From Tetracentron sinense (taxonomy: Eukaryota; Streptophyta; Magnoliopsida; Trochodendrales; Trochodendraceae), in the NCBI GenBank assembly GCA_015143295.1, contig CM026571.1, forward strand, positions 28,920,505 to 28,984,504: a stretch of 64,000 nt of DNA, given 5' to 3'. Shown here in pieces: positions 42,716 through 56,021 of this stretch. The position numbers and the translations under genes are program-made. Each line of letters opens with the position of its first letter. The stretch's first letter is position 1. The notes under the pieces are model-generated. The model searched no databases, had not been told where the DNA came from, and saw only the letters and a list, made by a program, of their open reading frames with translations.

Positions 42716-44300
42716 ACAGATACTTTCATCCTTAGATGAAAATCAAACAGTTTGATTACTTCATCCGAATAAAAGTTAGTCCAACTACAGATTCTGGGAC
42801 CTGTGGGTTCTAGTGTACTATTTAGTTATGGTGAGAGTAGAGAGTTGATCTCTATTAATTCATATAGTCATCGGTCTATTGGGCTTCCGTTTCTAGAACA
42901 ATTCTAGATTCAGTTTCTTTTCTAGGAAACTTGTATTCCTGTTTACAAATATCTTTTGTTATCCAGGAATAGAGACTAAGTGTCTCTAATGCGAATCTCA
43001 AGCTCATCTTCTATCGAATCATATCCAATATTGTTCGATTTTAACAATACCATCATGTTATGGTTTGTTATGAGAATTATCTGAGACAAGATGTAATGAA
43101 AGTAACTTATGAAATTTCTATTAAGAGGTACTCTTCTCAATCATGGAAGACTTACCTAGCTGTTTCTTTATTTCATTGCGGAATTCCTTGAACTTTTCAA
43201 AGAATGTGAAATAAAGTTAGCTACCTCTTAATGGAAGATTCATATGACTACGATCATCCGTGTATACTAATACAATACGGGAAGACACATCTTTCTCCAC
43301 GATAATTGCTTATAGGATTAAGTTTACAAAGACTATGTTAGATACAAATTAATGTTACAATAGTAACAATATAAGAAATCTAATTTCTACAAGTAATTAG
43401 CACCTACATAGTCTAAGAATAAAATCCTATTTTGAGCTAGTTTTTCACAAAAAAACATCCCAATGGTGACTATAGCAACTATTGCTTTTGTCTCATTCCC
43501 AAGTAGAAGTTTTATCTACTCAGATTTGTCCTTCTCCATAACAAACATGCAACTATTGCTCTTATGCAAGGTCATACCAAGCATTAGGAGTTGGAGGTTC
43601 CAACAATTAAGTTGGACTTGATGAGTATACAAGCTGGACAATCCTTCTAAAGGTTTGTCCTGTATCCAATGACCAACTGCTTCACTGTGAAGTACATTCC
43701 TTATACTTTTCTTTCTTCTCAGAAGAGCCCTTGTCCATACTACTAGAATATCTTTCCAAAGGAAAATCTTGGATCGGATTTCTTTCCTTTGCTCAGGATT
43801 AAGAGAATCCAATTCTTTTGAATATCTTTGCAAGTAGCAATGAACTCTTCAAAGGTTCTTACCCATATCCAACATGTGGGATTTCAGATAATCTGATTCC
43901 CTACTTGTTCAACATAACCATATTAAAGGACTCCGGGAATTAGTTGAGGATCATATCCTCTGATCTCATAAATTTATCTCAATTCATCTCAGCACCAAGA
44001 ATTTGGATTTATGAATCCCATGATCTCTATCATATTCTTTGTGACTGGGTTCCCTAGTCAACTTGGTGTCCATTTGTCCTTTTATATAGTAATTAAGCTG
44101 TCTAGCAGCCCTATTCTATTTTGTAAACATCTCAAATGAGATTTAACATTAGTAGTGAGAACTTAGACAATTCTTTAGATAGTAAACACAAATTTGAGAT
44201 TCATTTTACATTCTAAACACTTTGAATTGGTCAAGAGATTCTCATTAAAGTCTTGGCAAGGTGGTTGTAGAATGACATGACAATAAATAAAACATGCATC
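42716..44300 (-). pseudogene. Remnants of pol and gag of copia element H
   Basis: The DNA follows element G at several points in the same order: 43160-43230 resembles 8215-8270 (GGAATTCCTTGAACTTTTCAAA), 43380-43500 resembles 8785-8935, and 43520-43870 resembles the gag/pol junction and gag. On the minus strand short gag-like pieces can be read, all interrupted by stops and deletions; most of IN, RT and RNase H are gone. It is much older than element G. Confidence 0.6.
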
Positions 44301-46001
44301 ATAATTTGACACATTATAATATCATTAGATCAAAGTTTTCAATCTTTGATGATATTGCTCATCATTCTGTCAAATTTCATAGACCCCTCAATCTATAAAA
44401 TTAAGAAATATGTTACTTCATATTTCTGATGAGCATTGGGTGCCTTATAATACACATGCAATCTTCTATACTAGGATAATATTACACGTGAACCACAAGG
44501 TGGATAGTAACTATCCATCATCTAAACATCTCATGCATAACTCCTTATATAAATCCGTGATTTCCAATTTTCTTGTGACCTCCAAGGACAACATGACTGT
44601 CACTGTTTCAGTCGTTATGTTCCTTGGTTAAGTGAAACTCATTTTCTCGGTTGTCATATGATCAAGTAGGAATATACCTCCATGCTAGTTGACACTTCCT
44701 ATCAAGCTATACACATTCCTATCTACTATAGAAATAAAGCACTAGGAGTTTAATTTAGACTGAATTATGTTTGATTCCTACCAGAGAGACAAGACTCGGG
44801 CTAATTAATTCTTAAACTTATTGATAATGGAAGGTCATAGAACAAATTATCTTGTATGATAAATTGCTCATTTAATCCACTTAATATTTTTCTTGAGGGA
44901 AAACCGAATATTATGAACAAATTATACATCTAATGCATTTATCAAAAGCATTCACAATATATATCATTGTAATACATGTATAAAACAATATACAAAAAAC
45001 ATCATATGATAATAAATCAAATTTCGTTTAATTAGATCAAACTGATTCCAATGAACTCCCACTAGCCCCAGAAATCTTAATGGATCTAATCTAAGGGTAC
45101 AAAGGTTATTTTAACATCAGTGGGCTTTAGATGGTTCAGTCATCAATATAATGGACCATTGGTCATACCAAGCATCATGGGTCCAAAATAATAATTATAA
45201 AGTGTCCATGTGTTCACTAAAGCCCATAAGTCAAAATAGACTATTTTACCCTTTAATTCTCTACGAATTAATTTTAGCACATTAGGGTTCACCAATCCTA
45301 AGTCTAAAAGAAATTATGGGAGTCTCTAAACAACTATCTAAAACCTCTACTAGGGTCTATAAGTATCACTCAAGCAGTTCCCATAATCATAAATATTGTT
45401 AGCTTACATCTATGCCAATTCAGGAACAATTATCTCATAATCATGCAAGTAACAAATTCCACGTAAAAATTTCATCATGGACTACATGCATCACGTCCAA
45501 AAGGGCTATAATATTGTGTTTTTATTTAAACACAAACTTTTTATGTTTGAACAAAACACATATTGTGGGGTTTGATCCAATTATCCAAAATTTGCACAAA
45601 AACGATAATCATATTATCACAAGGGTTATGGACTTTTATAAGCAACTAAAAGGTATAAAAAATCATCACATGAAATACATAATATAGCTACACAATGGGT
45701 CCACGTGATCATGCTATCTTAGAAATCCTACAACTATTCTTGTAGAATGTCTTTCAAGATTTATTCTCCATGCGATCACCATCATTTTCTATCTTCAATA
45801 TGATTTCTCCATAGAAAAATCAGCAACTCCTAATATTAAGATTACATCATATCTAAAATAAGAAACCTTGAGAAATCACCCAAAATAAGGTGCTCAAGGG
45901 GAGTACAACCCATAAGAAGAAAGAGAAGAGAATAGAGAGAGAAGAAGGCATGATTATAGAACTCATCCACCATTCAACAAGAATATATAAATATATATAT
46001 A
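44301..46001 (-). other. 5' leader of copia element H, part 1
   Basis: 44330-44665 matches the element G leader. The rest is AT-rich without frames, with short inverted and purine-rich stretches (45925-45950). It is interrupted at about 46002 by Helitron-like sequence. Confidence 0.5.
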
Positions 46002-47036
46002 TATACTAGCAAACACCCCGTGCGATGCACGGGGTAAAAGTTAAGATGAAAAAAAAATGAATGACGGGAAGATATTTATGGAAAAAAATTAAAAATACAC
46101 ATTTTATAGAAAGGTAAAGAAGTATCGAGAAATAAATTCACAACACAATAATAGACAAGAATAGAATCAACAACCGAAAAATAATTTATTTATGAGAACG
46201 CATTGATATAATTTTAACTCTTAACAATTATTACTGAGAAGGCAAACCATTATCAGAGGTTGGTTTAAGTAGGAAGATGGTGTGTTCTCCTCCTCCGTCT
46301 AGATACAGTTGAGTCTCTTCATCTCCCCCAATCATTCTTTGCACCCCTTTATTTCTCCTCTCCCCTCTTCTTATCATTAAAAAAAATGACACTTATTAAG
46401 GATGTGGGACTCACCTCTCTTTCTCACTTATTAAGGAAGAGCTACAGTTGAGTCTTTTCATCTCTCAAGAGATTAATGAGGGGTAATTAACGTGGGTGAG
46501 GAGGCAAAGGATCAAGGGAGATTAATGGGGTAACTGACTTGGGTGGGGAGAGATTAATAGGGTAGAGAAGGGGGTAAGTAACGTGGGCGGGGAGTCAAAT
46601 GAGCAAGAGAGAGATAATTATAAAATTAAATATATAAAAAAACCTAAGAAGTTAACCCATAGATAATATGCAAATAATAATTAAGAGGTAAACCAATAGA
46701 AATTGGTGAACATTAGTTAGATGATTGCAAATAATAATTAAGAGGTAAACCAATAGGAATTGGTGAACATTAATTACATAATAATATAACCTAAGAAGTA
46801 AATGAAGAGACAATTACATAAACAACAATGAGATGTTGATTAAGAGGTAAACCAATAGGAATTGGTGAACATTAATTACATGATAATATAACCTACGAAG
46901 TAAATGAAGAGACAATTACTTTAACACCAATGAGATATTGCCATGTCAGATGACACGTGGTATCAACCTAAAGATAGAATAGAGGTCAATGAGGCATGCC
47001 ATGTGGAATCAACTGGCATATAATATTAGTAAGTAT
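46002..47036 (-). mobile_element. Non-autonomous Helitron-like element 1
   Basis: On the minus strand the 3' end is a hairpin CCCCGTGCATCGCACGGGG, then TGTTTG and CTAG followed by T: a terminal hairpin plus CTRR inserted before T, as in Helitrons. The other end reads TCTATACTTACTAATATT on the minus strand, a plausible 5' TC start. Inside are repeats of AAGAGGTAAACCAATAG(A/G)AA (about 46680-46900) and GGGGTAA-rich repeats (46480-46600). No Rep/helicase is coded. Confidence 0.6.
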
Positions 47037-48787
47037 AGAGCAACCCGTGCATCGCACGGTTAATAAATCATGGAATGCGTAAATATAAAATGCAAAACAA
47101 AATGACGATAGTATTAATATCACAATTTAACTTTTAACTCATGTGTCCTTTTAACTTAACCGTAGTTAATAAGGGTTAAGTCAAGTGAAAGGAGAAAATA
47201 AAGAAAAGATAATGCTAGCACCACTTTCTTTCAAGACTTATTCTCCTTTTTATTGGACATAGTGTTAGCAAAATACGTGTCATTCTTTTAATGAAAGATA
47301 ATAACACATGTCTTTCCCTTAAAGCAAGTATGTTCAAAAGAAATTGCAGCTTGCATATATCAACGAATACCACACTTTAGTCCCAACCACATCACTTTGG
47401 ATTCAAAAATTATAAGCGGAAATAGCAACCATTAACATTTACTTATTAGCTCAACTGGATTGTTTGAACATTTCCATAGAGATGCAAGAATAGTAACAAG
47501 AAGAAGCTTCTCCAATACCAAGATATCGTGTGAGATAGTTGGTCCAGATAATTAAATCTACCTAAAAGGAAGAAAAAAAAAAATTAAAATAAATAATACA
47601 GGTGTAAATGACGGTAAGAAAATAAAACACAAAAACCAATTATATAGGGAGAATTACAGAGAATACCTCACCCAAATACTCCTGAAAAAATTCTGAGCCA
47701 AACACTCTTATGATGGATGGGGTTGTATCTTATCAATAAGAACTAAGAAATCATAATATAGGAGAAAAAGCCCTGAGATGGAACCACGGAACCCTCACAA
47801 GGATTCATACCTTCCTCTTCTATATCTCCTATGCGACCTTGGTCTTTGGTTATGCTTCTCAAATTTATTACGGCGATCATTGTATCAAATATTTGCCCCT
47901 GAATCGACCCAAAATGATATAGAACTCACTCACACTGGATTTCGCCAAATACAAAACCAGTACTATATCGGTGGCGACTAAGACAAAACAACTCCTGGTC
48001 CTGCTTCAATATTCCGTACCAGATAGTGAAGATGTTCTCAAGGTAGAAGGAAGACCATAAATATTTTTAGAACCACAACTGTAGACGATCTCAAGGTAGA
48101 AGAGAGTTTGATCTTTCATGCAAATAAAAAAGCATTCTCGGGGAATAAAACTTATGGACAGTCCTGAATATAATGTCTCTTTTACATCTTGATTAGTTAT
48201 GGATTCTCAAAACTTATAGAAACCATATAAATCACAGGAAGCAGGAAAGTTTATGGTAAGACATAGAGGAGGGGGAAGGTAAAGAGTTATAACGTTTTGA
48301 AGCATCAATTAACTTTCCCAAATATGGTGATTTTCAAAACGGTTCTCTTTATCTCCAATGGACACGTTCTAAATCGTGAAAGATATAAAAGGAAATATGG
48401 AATGATTATAGGAAAGAGCGTAGGTTCAAACTCTCAAATTACTATGAGCCCTCCGAAATACAAAAAGACAGGTTACCGGTTTATAACTCTTCAAAGTGTC
48501 ATTACTCTCCAAACTTACTGAAATTGCTCTTAGAATGATACGTAGGCCACCCACTGCTTGGGTTTAAAAGCTCTTAAATTAATCTATGGCCACCATGTAT
48601 CTCTAACATCCTCTAAGGCTGCCATGTGTCCACAAAGATGCTTGGATTTCATAGTAAGTAATAATTAGGGGTAGTTAATTAGGATAGAAAGAGTGACATG
48701 TGGCATGACAAATGACATCAACTTGAAAGGAGAATCGAGAGATTTGAGGTATGCCACGTGGCACCAACCAGCATATAGTATTAGTAT
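47037..48787 (-). mobile_element. Non-autonomous Helitron-like element 2
   Basis: It begins with CAACCCGTGCATCGCACGGTTAAT, the hairpin CCGTGCATCGCACGG being like that of element 1. It ends GTATGCCACGTGGCACCAAC, CAGCATATAGTATTAGTA, matching the right end of element 1 (GGCATATAATATTAGTA). The two are therefore related and head-to-tail. The CTRR end is less clear here (CTCTATA). No protein-coding frame of note in between. Confidence 0.5.

Positions 48788-48789
<2 letters not shown>

Positions 48790-48821
<32 letters not shown>
48790..48821. repeat. (TA)n microsatellite
   Basis: Uninterrupted TA dinucleotides next to the Helitron-like end. Confidence 0.95.
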
Positions 48822-48824
<3 letters not shown>

Positions 48825-50243
48825 CAATTCATCAACTATGAATAATAACATGACATGACAAATAACTTAGAAAGTCCATAACCCCAACAAGGGTTTTAGC
48901 TAACCTTAGGGAAGCTATTTTCCATATGGTTAAGGCCTTTATTAACATTTAATAGAAAAAACCTAGAGCAATTAATAAAGCAAGCATGTCTAGAATGAAT
49001 TCTTAGGGATTTAGATCATCATTAAAAGAAAACTATTTTCCTTTATTGCTTGGGAAATTATTGAGAGAAACAATTTCTCTAAGAATTAATATAACCCTAA
49101 AATTCATCCTCGCATTCCTCAATTGATAAACAAATATAAAACATCATATTAAATTCAGCTTGCCTAGGGATTTCATCTCTTCCATATTATTTTGATCTAA
49201 TAAATATTAAAAGACCAAAATAAAAATCAGCAAATTGCTAATTTTTAATATCACCATATATTGATTCCAAAATTAAATTCAAAATCAATAATAGATGAAT
49301 TCAAAAATTTCCATAAGGGCCAACTACTTTAGGGATTATTTGATTTAACAATTAAATAAAATAATACCCTAAACAATAGTATTAAATGTCCATAAAATAA
49401 TTGATCTCTATCAATTAAAATTCACTTGAGATAAAACCATGTATCTCAACTAATGACATTTATGTAATTACTTGATTAACTATTAATCAAATAAAAACTT
49501 ATAAATACTATGTAGTCGGTATTTCTGAGCACATGTAATTGATCCAAATTAACTACAATAATTATGGAATTATTTCCATAAACCTTTTAGGGGGCCATAA
49601 AGGATATCATAATTAACATTTAATTAAATGATAGCCCGTGGACTCGAAGCAAATAATTAAACAATTTAATTAAATCTCAGTCCGTGCTCTCGAATCAAAT
49701 AATTAAACTATTTAATTAAATGATAGTCTATTAAACGATTTAATAGCATCCCATGCTCTCAAATCAAATATGGAATTAAGGAAAAATTTGAAAGCCTCTT
49801 AGAAAATTAATTTAGAAAACTCATTTTCCCGCTTTAGATTTTTTACTCAAGTGTTGACCTTCAAAACCATTGATTCTGGAAAAACTTTCTTCACGAAAGT
49901 TGTAGATCTTTTCGACGGCTTCGAAACGATGCACTGACAGACCTAAATCGGACTTACGGTTATTGAGTTATGTCAAAATACCAAAACTATATCGATTCTC
50001 CTAATCAAATACAAATCCGAAAATCCATGAATCAAATCAAATCGAGATAAGCTTTAATCTCCAAGAATACTTAAGCAAGGGTGTCAAACACCATGGGATT
50101 TATTAATTAACATTTTATTAAATAAAATCTCATTAATCAATGTTGGCTGAAATATCTATGGGTATCTAATTGATTTTAATCAAAGGGAAAACATGCAATA
50201 ACACCATAAAATTAATAGATCAGAAGGTAGGCTCTGGTACCAT
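48822..50243 (-). other. Leader of copia element H, part 2, with PBS
   Basis: AT-rich and non-coding, with repeats of CG(A)TCAAATAATTAAAC and TTTAATTAAAT (49610-49760). On the minus strand TGGTACCAGAGCC at 50229-50241 is a primer binding site for initiator tRNA-Met with one change, two bases from the LTR. Confidence 0.6.
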
Positions 50244-50908
50244 TGAAAGACATGCATATAAAATTTTTTGAAGCACTATTTTGAATTCAAACTTGATTTT
50301 GATCTAATCAAAATCTTCTCAAGGGTCATCTTATGATCATATTGAATTATGGTGTGAGGAAACATACTTACAAAACTTCTCAAGCGTAAAGTCTCTTGTT
50401 GATTCACACGAACCTTATTTGAATCTCCAAAGCTTTACTTCAATTGAAGCTAATGGCCCTTCCAATCAATGCTCTTTAATCTCATCTTCTTTTCTTTGAT
50501 CCAAGAGCCTTTCTTGATCAATCAAGGATTAATTCTTGATCTTCTTCAAGATCGAAGCAAACTAAGAAGAAACATGGGAGAGGTGGCCGTACACCCTTCA
50601 AAGGGAGAGAGAGATGAGCGTCCAACTCAAGAGGGATAGAGACAGAGGAAAAACGTGTGAGAGAAGAATTTTTTTGTTAGTTTGGACATCCACCTTATGG
50701 GGTATAAATAGATTCCCTTGGTTGCTTGAATTGCAATCCAAGTCTAACTCCTTTTAATTCTAATCTAATTAGAATTTTCTCTCATACTAATTCTAATCCA
50801 ATTAGAATTTCCTTTTCTATTATGATTATAATTCCTCCTAATCCAATTAAAAGTATTTAATCAAGAATAGAAAGTTTCCTAATCCAATTAGGATTCCTCA
50901 AAGATAAG
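50244..50908 (-). mobile_element. 5' LTR of copia element H, truncated
   Basis: In element orientation it ends ...CATGTCTTTCA at 50244, next to the PBS. It matches 2690-3350. It breaks off at 50908 (GATTCCTCAAAGATAAGT), where the second copy continues, so a SIRE-like LTR has replaced the rest. Confidence 0.7.
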
Positions 50909-52410
50909 TACAAGCTCCTTTGCAGGTGAAGCTTAAACCCTTTTACAATCTCTCTTCCGATCGAGATGCATCCTTACAATCCCTCTTTAGGTCAGGATGG
51001 AACCTATCACCATCAGAGCACAGCCCTCTGTGACAAAAACGAAGCAACAACTTCAAACCAAGAACACGCAGGTTTTTGACTGATACATATTGAGGTTATG
51101 GATTTACAATCCAAAATAAAGAACTCCTTTTGAGTTAGATTTGAATGGAATCTTGAACTCTAAGAAATCTCTTAAGTAAATGATTTAGATTCAGCTCAAA
51201 GAGAAAAATAGAGTACCGTTTCTCAAGATTGGGATTTTTAGCTCGTGTGAAGGATTGATCAATAGAACAGTGTAATCTTAGCTAGTTCTTTTTTTTTTAA
51301 TTCAAAGATCATTTATTTTTATAGTGATATAATATTTATTATCGTTGATGAACATTTAATAAGAAATCACCCATTATTAATATAGTCATTGAGCATTAAA
51401 GGTGAGTTTCCGTTTTTCTCAGGTCATCCAGTCGATTAGAAGAGTCCTCTGATCAGCTGGATGGTCACTAGATCGGATGGATCAATCATCTAATTGATTA
51501 GATGATAAAAACCACATTTTGAGCTTTTTGTTCTATCCAGTCGATCACAAGGGTCGTGTGATCGAATGGATGGACCACCTGATCGATTGGATAGACCAAA
51601 AGAAATCAGATATTGGTTTTGTTAGACTTTAATGATTTACACGATTTCCAAAGTCTGTTAAACAGAAGTCTTTTAACACATTAAGTAAACATGATTAACA
51701 TTTCATAATGATCTTTTGAATGATCTAATATAAATTCATAATGAGTTTCAACTCGATCAGTACATGCAGAAAAATTTTGACAAAATTTGTTCTATCCAGT
51801 CGATTACAGGACTTGGCTGATCGACTGGATGGTCTACCTGATCGAATGGATGGTTTGTCTGATCGACTAAATAGACCATTTTCTTTACTAGAACCATTTT
51901 TCAAAACCTTTAAGTTAGGATTTGAATCCAAGGTTTTGTACTTAACCTTTATGAGAAAGATGATCATGATTTAAGGTCCTTAATTATATTTTTATATTGG
52001 TTTAAGGAATATATGGTTAATCTAAGGTATTTTGAGCTTTTCACCAAATCACTACTTGAAGATTTTTACAAAAAAAATCCTAGACAAACCACTGACTACC
52101 TATTCTTAGACCTTGATGGATTTGATCATTTGTTTATTTGGTCTTCAGTAGCAGTGCCTCAAAGACAATCTTCCAAAATCCTTTTTGTTCATAGATGAAT
52201 ATCTTTTTGGAGCTTTGATTTTGAATTGTCTTCATTGCTTTGACTTAATCTTTTGCATTGAAAGTTCATGAATCTTTGCTTAAAATGAATCTTATATCTC
52301 TTGAATAATGTAGACAAAGATGCTCATGGTAGACATTAGTATCTCAAGAGTCATTTCATTATTTATGTTATCATTAAAATTAATGAGAGTCATACGGTTG
52401 TAACCTTTAG
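50909..52410 (+). mobile_element. SIRE/Maximus-like copia LTR, part 1
   Basis: Assigned through its continuation at 52934-53158, which ends in the typical CCTATTCACCCCCCTCTAGG. It carries repeated (T)CGA(C/T)TGGAT and CCAGTCGATTA motifs (51420-51600, 51780-51870), which give apparent frames on both strands. The left border is set only by the end of the neighbouring LTR homology. Confidence 0.4.
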
Positions 52411-52933
52411 GCTAACATTGGACATTGCCGATTGACACATCAAAGCCATATAGACAGATGTTTGAGAAGATGTTAACCTCTCAGGTCTAAGGACAATTTG
52501 TTGAATGGATTTAATCCTAATACAATCTGACATTGTATTACATAAGGTATCCACTAGTGACCTCGTTCAGTATTATGTACTTACTACATATACTCACATG
52601 TTAATTAAGAGTCAACACTCTCTGTGAATGAGATTCATCTCACTATCTTATAGAACTACACATGTGCAAACCATGATGAAGTACAGCACTCAACCAGCAC
52701 TTTAAAGGTTTCAAACAATATTAGGTTTACAAGGAACAGGAAAATCATATCTCCTTCGCACCCTTTGCATGATTTTCCTACAATGTTACCTATAGAACTT
52801 TATGTCATCATCAAATGAGGTAGTAATTATTATAAATACTCTTTATAGTTGGTTGTGTGAATACGATGCTTCTCTAATCAACATAGAAAAAGTCTTTTAT
52901 TGGCTTTCGAGGGCATATATGTCCAACAATAGG
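52411..52933 (-). mobile_element. Copia G-family LTR fragment
   Basis: Matches 14200-14690 and 16330-16859 nearly throughout (GGACATTGCCGATTG at the left, GGGCATATATGTCCAACA at the right). It is only the last 0.5 kb of an LTR and interrupts the SIRE-like LTR. Confidence 0.75.
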
Positions 52934-53158
52934 TTCGTCACCTCATTTTTTGAATAGCAGTGCCATTATATACTTGTGTTTGATCTCTCTCTTATTTCTC
53001 TTTATTTTACTATTGCAATGATTTTAGAATTGTTAGATTTCCATTCCCTCGTTATTAGATTAATTAAAATTCTGCTTAAGGGATTAGGAAGAAAATTTGA
53101 ATTTGTTGAGATCCTATTCACCCCCCTCTAGGGTCCAATACTTGGGCAACACATTGTG
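52934..53158 (+). mobile_element. SIRE/Maximus-like copia LTR, end
   Basis: CCTATTCACCCCCCTCTAGG at about 53114-53133 is the well-known sequence near the 3' end of SIRE-type LTRs; the LTR would end near GGGCAACA (53154). Confidence 0.45.
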
Positions 53159-53356
53159 CTCCTTAAACATGCGCTTCCAAGACCTCCCATAGAGGCAACA
53201 ACCTCAGTATTTGGCCCTTCAATGCCAAACAAATCGATAAAGAGAGGAGCCAAGCTGGCAGCATGCCCGACAGAAAAAGAAGGTTTAATGTTACTTCATT
53301 CCCACCCTTTTTAACTAAGATCTTTTTTTTAGGGTCTTCTTACTTGCCAATTTTAG
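53159..53356. other. Unassigned stretch before LTR F
   Basis: On the minus strand a frame of about 40 codons (HAASLAPLFIDLFGIEGPN) looks protein-like but is unrecognised. Otherwise nothing. Confidence 0.25.
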
Positions 53357-55168
53357 TGTAGAGACCCAAAACTTAGTTGTCTTTAAACTTGTGCAAATTG
53401 AATGAAAATCTTGGTATTCGTGTCATGCATTTAATGCATTGTTACTTTGTGAGTTTAAGTTAAATTAAAAATGACTAGGTATAGGAATTGCAGAAATTAT
53501 AGGAAGAGTGTGGTTATAGCAAAAACATAAATTATCAAATTTTGAGATGGTTTCTCCCGAAAATGGATGTTTATGGGTTAAATAAAGATATGTGATCTTT
53601 ATGAGATTTTATTATTACGTTGAGTGGTTTAATTGACTATCGAAAATTTTACATCAAACATAATTTTCCACTTTTAGCCTAAAAACTGGAAAATGAGATT
53701 TTAATTTATTAGAAATTTGATTTTCTAAGTATTTTTATTGAATCCAAATGGAGGGTACTTCTTTATTTTAATTTAAAACTTAAAGTTTAATTGTTTTAAA
53801 GGAAAATAAGTGTGTTGTTGACTAGTGCTGAAGAGAAAAAATGTGTTGTTGCTGTTGTGTTGTAGAGAAAAAAATGATGCAAAGAAGAACAGAGCAACTC
53901 GGTCGACCGACATCCAAAGTTGTTTGACCGACCTTCGAAAAAAATGTAGTATAGATAGTGAGATACAGCTCGGTCGATCCCAATTTCCAAGTCGGTCGAT
54001 CGACTGACTTGCGCACAGAGTGTTAAAAACATGACTTTTCTAGAAAATTTAAAGGGTATAGGACTCTAAATCCTATATATAGTTATTAAATCGTGGGTTT
54101 AGGATTTCATAACCATTCTAAGAGTTTGAGAGATCTAAAAAGAGAGAAACCTAGGGTTTTGCAATGAGTTTTGCTTGGGGAAGGAGAAAAGCTTGGAGAT
54201 CAAAGGCTAAGCCCATTCAAAAGCGATTGATTGTAGAAAAACGGTCGAGAGAGGTTTGATATACTGTCTTGTTAATAGTAATATGATAATATTAAGAACT
54301 TATTATGATTGATTAAAAGTATATTAAGATATAATGATTATGCAACATGTTATGATCTTGTATAGGGCATGAGATTCAAGAAGGGAATGGATTATATGAA
54401 GAATATTATGATATGACTATTGTTTTATGATTTTAAATTGATAATGATGATGAAAATTGTTATATGATAATGAGAATAATGATTTAGGGTTTCAGATATA
54501 TATATATATATATAGAATGATGATGATGAAATTGTGATTATGGATTTATGATCATGGAGTTGTGATTATAGAATTGTGATTATTGAATTGTTATACTATG
54601 ATGTTGATAACCCTATTAACATGATGTGAATGAAATATCCTACATGAATGATAAGTATTATGATATGATGCTCCCATGCTAAATTATGATTAATTATGCA
54701 TGTATGATGATTGAATTTCAGATAGACAAATACTTAGATGATGATATTAATAATCTCGAATTCTGTAACCATCATTGTGTGAGCAACTTTAGTGGAATTT
54801 CGATGGTGAGATATCAAAATTTAAGGGATAACCTAGATGAAAGTCAATTGTAATACTCAAGCACATTGTTCACAGCATGGTAAGTTGTTTAATTCTACAC
54901 AAGTCTCCCATGATCATGCATGAATACGAACTAACTGGTATAGAATTTGGTATGGACTTTGGAATCTGGTTGGACCTTGGAATTGGTATGAACTAACATG
55001 TTACTATTATGATTTTACATGCATATGCACATGTATCACCAAGTCTACACAAGTCATAAGTCTGAATATGCTTACATGTTTTCGCACTCTGATTATGTAA
55101 TTTATGGTATGTATGATATGACTGAAAATGCATGATATGATATATTGTTAACTTACTTTATATAAAGT

Positions 55169-55205
55169 GAGCATTTTCAATGCTCAACCGAATTGTTATT
55201 TTCGG
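55169..55205 (+). promoter_or_regulatory. Tandem hairpin in LTR F
   Basis: Hairpin 1 GAGCATT-TTC-AATGCTC (55169-55185) has C-G where D has T-A. Hairpin 2 pairs CCGAA (55188-55192) with TTCGG (55201-55205). Same place as in A, B, D and E. Confidence 0.6.
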
Positions 55206-55384
55206 AAGGTTCAAGTTTTGACATCTGCGCACCAAGGCCTTGGATTGAGAAAGAATACTTCGAGGAGCCCGAAGATGAGTACTACCAGGAGGGAAAGATC
55301 GAATTTGGATCATTATCCGTATTATTGATCCCCTGGCTAGTTATTTATCTTTACTATTATAATGGGAGAGGGAGGCGTAGATGA
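55199..55384 (+). CDS. LTR micropeptide frame, family F (no ATG)
   Basis: The frame reads FSEGSSFDICAPRPWIEKEY, then FEEPEDEYYQEGKIEF and on to the TGA at 55382-55384. FDICAPRPWIEKEYFEEP aligns with B, D and E. The ATG position is TTT, so the start is lost or non-AUG, and the last 25 residues (LLIPWLVIYLYYY) are unlike the others, suggesting a frameshift after about 55310. Confidence 0.45.
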   Translation, partial: FSEGSSFDICAPRPWIEKEYFEEPEDEYYQEGKIEFGSLSVLLIPWLVIYLYYYNGRGRRR

Positions 55385-55399
55385 TTTTTCCGAAATTCC

Positions 55400-55770
55400 C
55401 ATGCTACCCTTATATAAAATTTTTTTTTTGATTTAATGTTTTGCTTTAAAACCCGAACTACCCCTTGCCTTTGATTTAATTTCCAAACTACCCCTTGCTC
55501 ATCTATCTATTTAGAATCACTGCCAATCACAACTGAACTCGGGGAGAGTTCAATCGCACCCATGGGTTAACACATGTCCCTTTTAACTCCTATTAACTGT
55601 GGTTAACTCCTTCCTCTCGCTCTCACGTGTATCGCATGTGCCACTAGCGAGTTCAATCACACCCGCGGGTTAACACGTGTCCCTTTTAACTCCTATTAAC
55701 TGTGGTTAACTCCTTCCCCTCACTCTCACGTGCATCGCACGTGCCACCCGCTAGTTTATATAAGTTTAAA
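55400..55770. repeat. Duplicated segment in LTR F
   Basis: Two copies of a segment with GAGTTCAATC(G/A)CACCC(A/G)(T/C)GGG, TTAACTCCTATTAACTGTGG and CTCACGTG(T/C)ATCGCA(T/C)GTGCCAC. The GTGCATCGCAC motif resembles the Helitron-type terminal hairpin at 46015 and 61018, so this may be a further Helitron-like insertion. Confidence 0.45.
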
Positions 55771-56021
55771 AATGGATGTAATAAGATAATTAAGTTGATG
55801 TTGCTTAGGTTTAAAGTTTGGATTTTGAGATCACAATGGATGATCTGAATTATTTATGTTTTAGGTTGGTTAGATATTGATTATAGATTGATTTTGTTAT
55901 TGATATTGAAGAAAAATTTGGACTCAAATTTTATATGCCTTGTATGCTGTTAAGTTAAGATGGATATGCAGTGTCACGGGTCCAAAGTCTCATTTGACCA
56001 ACAATGAGATTTTGGGGCGCA

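Larger units (their letters stand above)
53357..56021 (+). mobile_element. Gypsy LTR 'F'
   Basis: It starts TGTAGAGACCCAAAA and ends near TTTTGGGGCGCA at about 56021. Inside: GGTCGACCGAC and GGTCGATCGACTG palindromes (53900-54005), TATA-like CTATATATAG (54073-54082), an AT run (54497-54513), TTTTCGCACTCTGATTATG (55080), the tandem hairpin (55169-55205) and the micropeptide frame. An insertion-like segment (about 55400-55770) repeats GAGTTCAATC(G/A)CACCC and TGTCCCTTTTAACTCCTATT. No internal region follows, and no target duplication was found, so it is a solo or truncated LTR. Confidence 0.7.
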
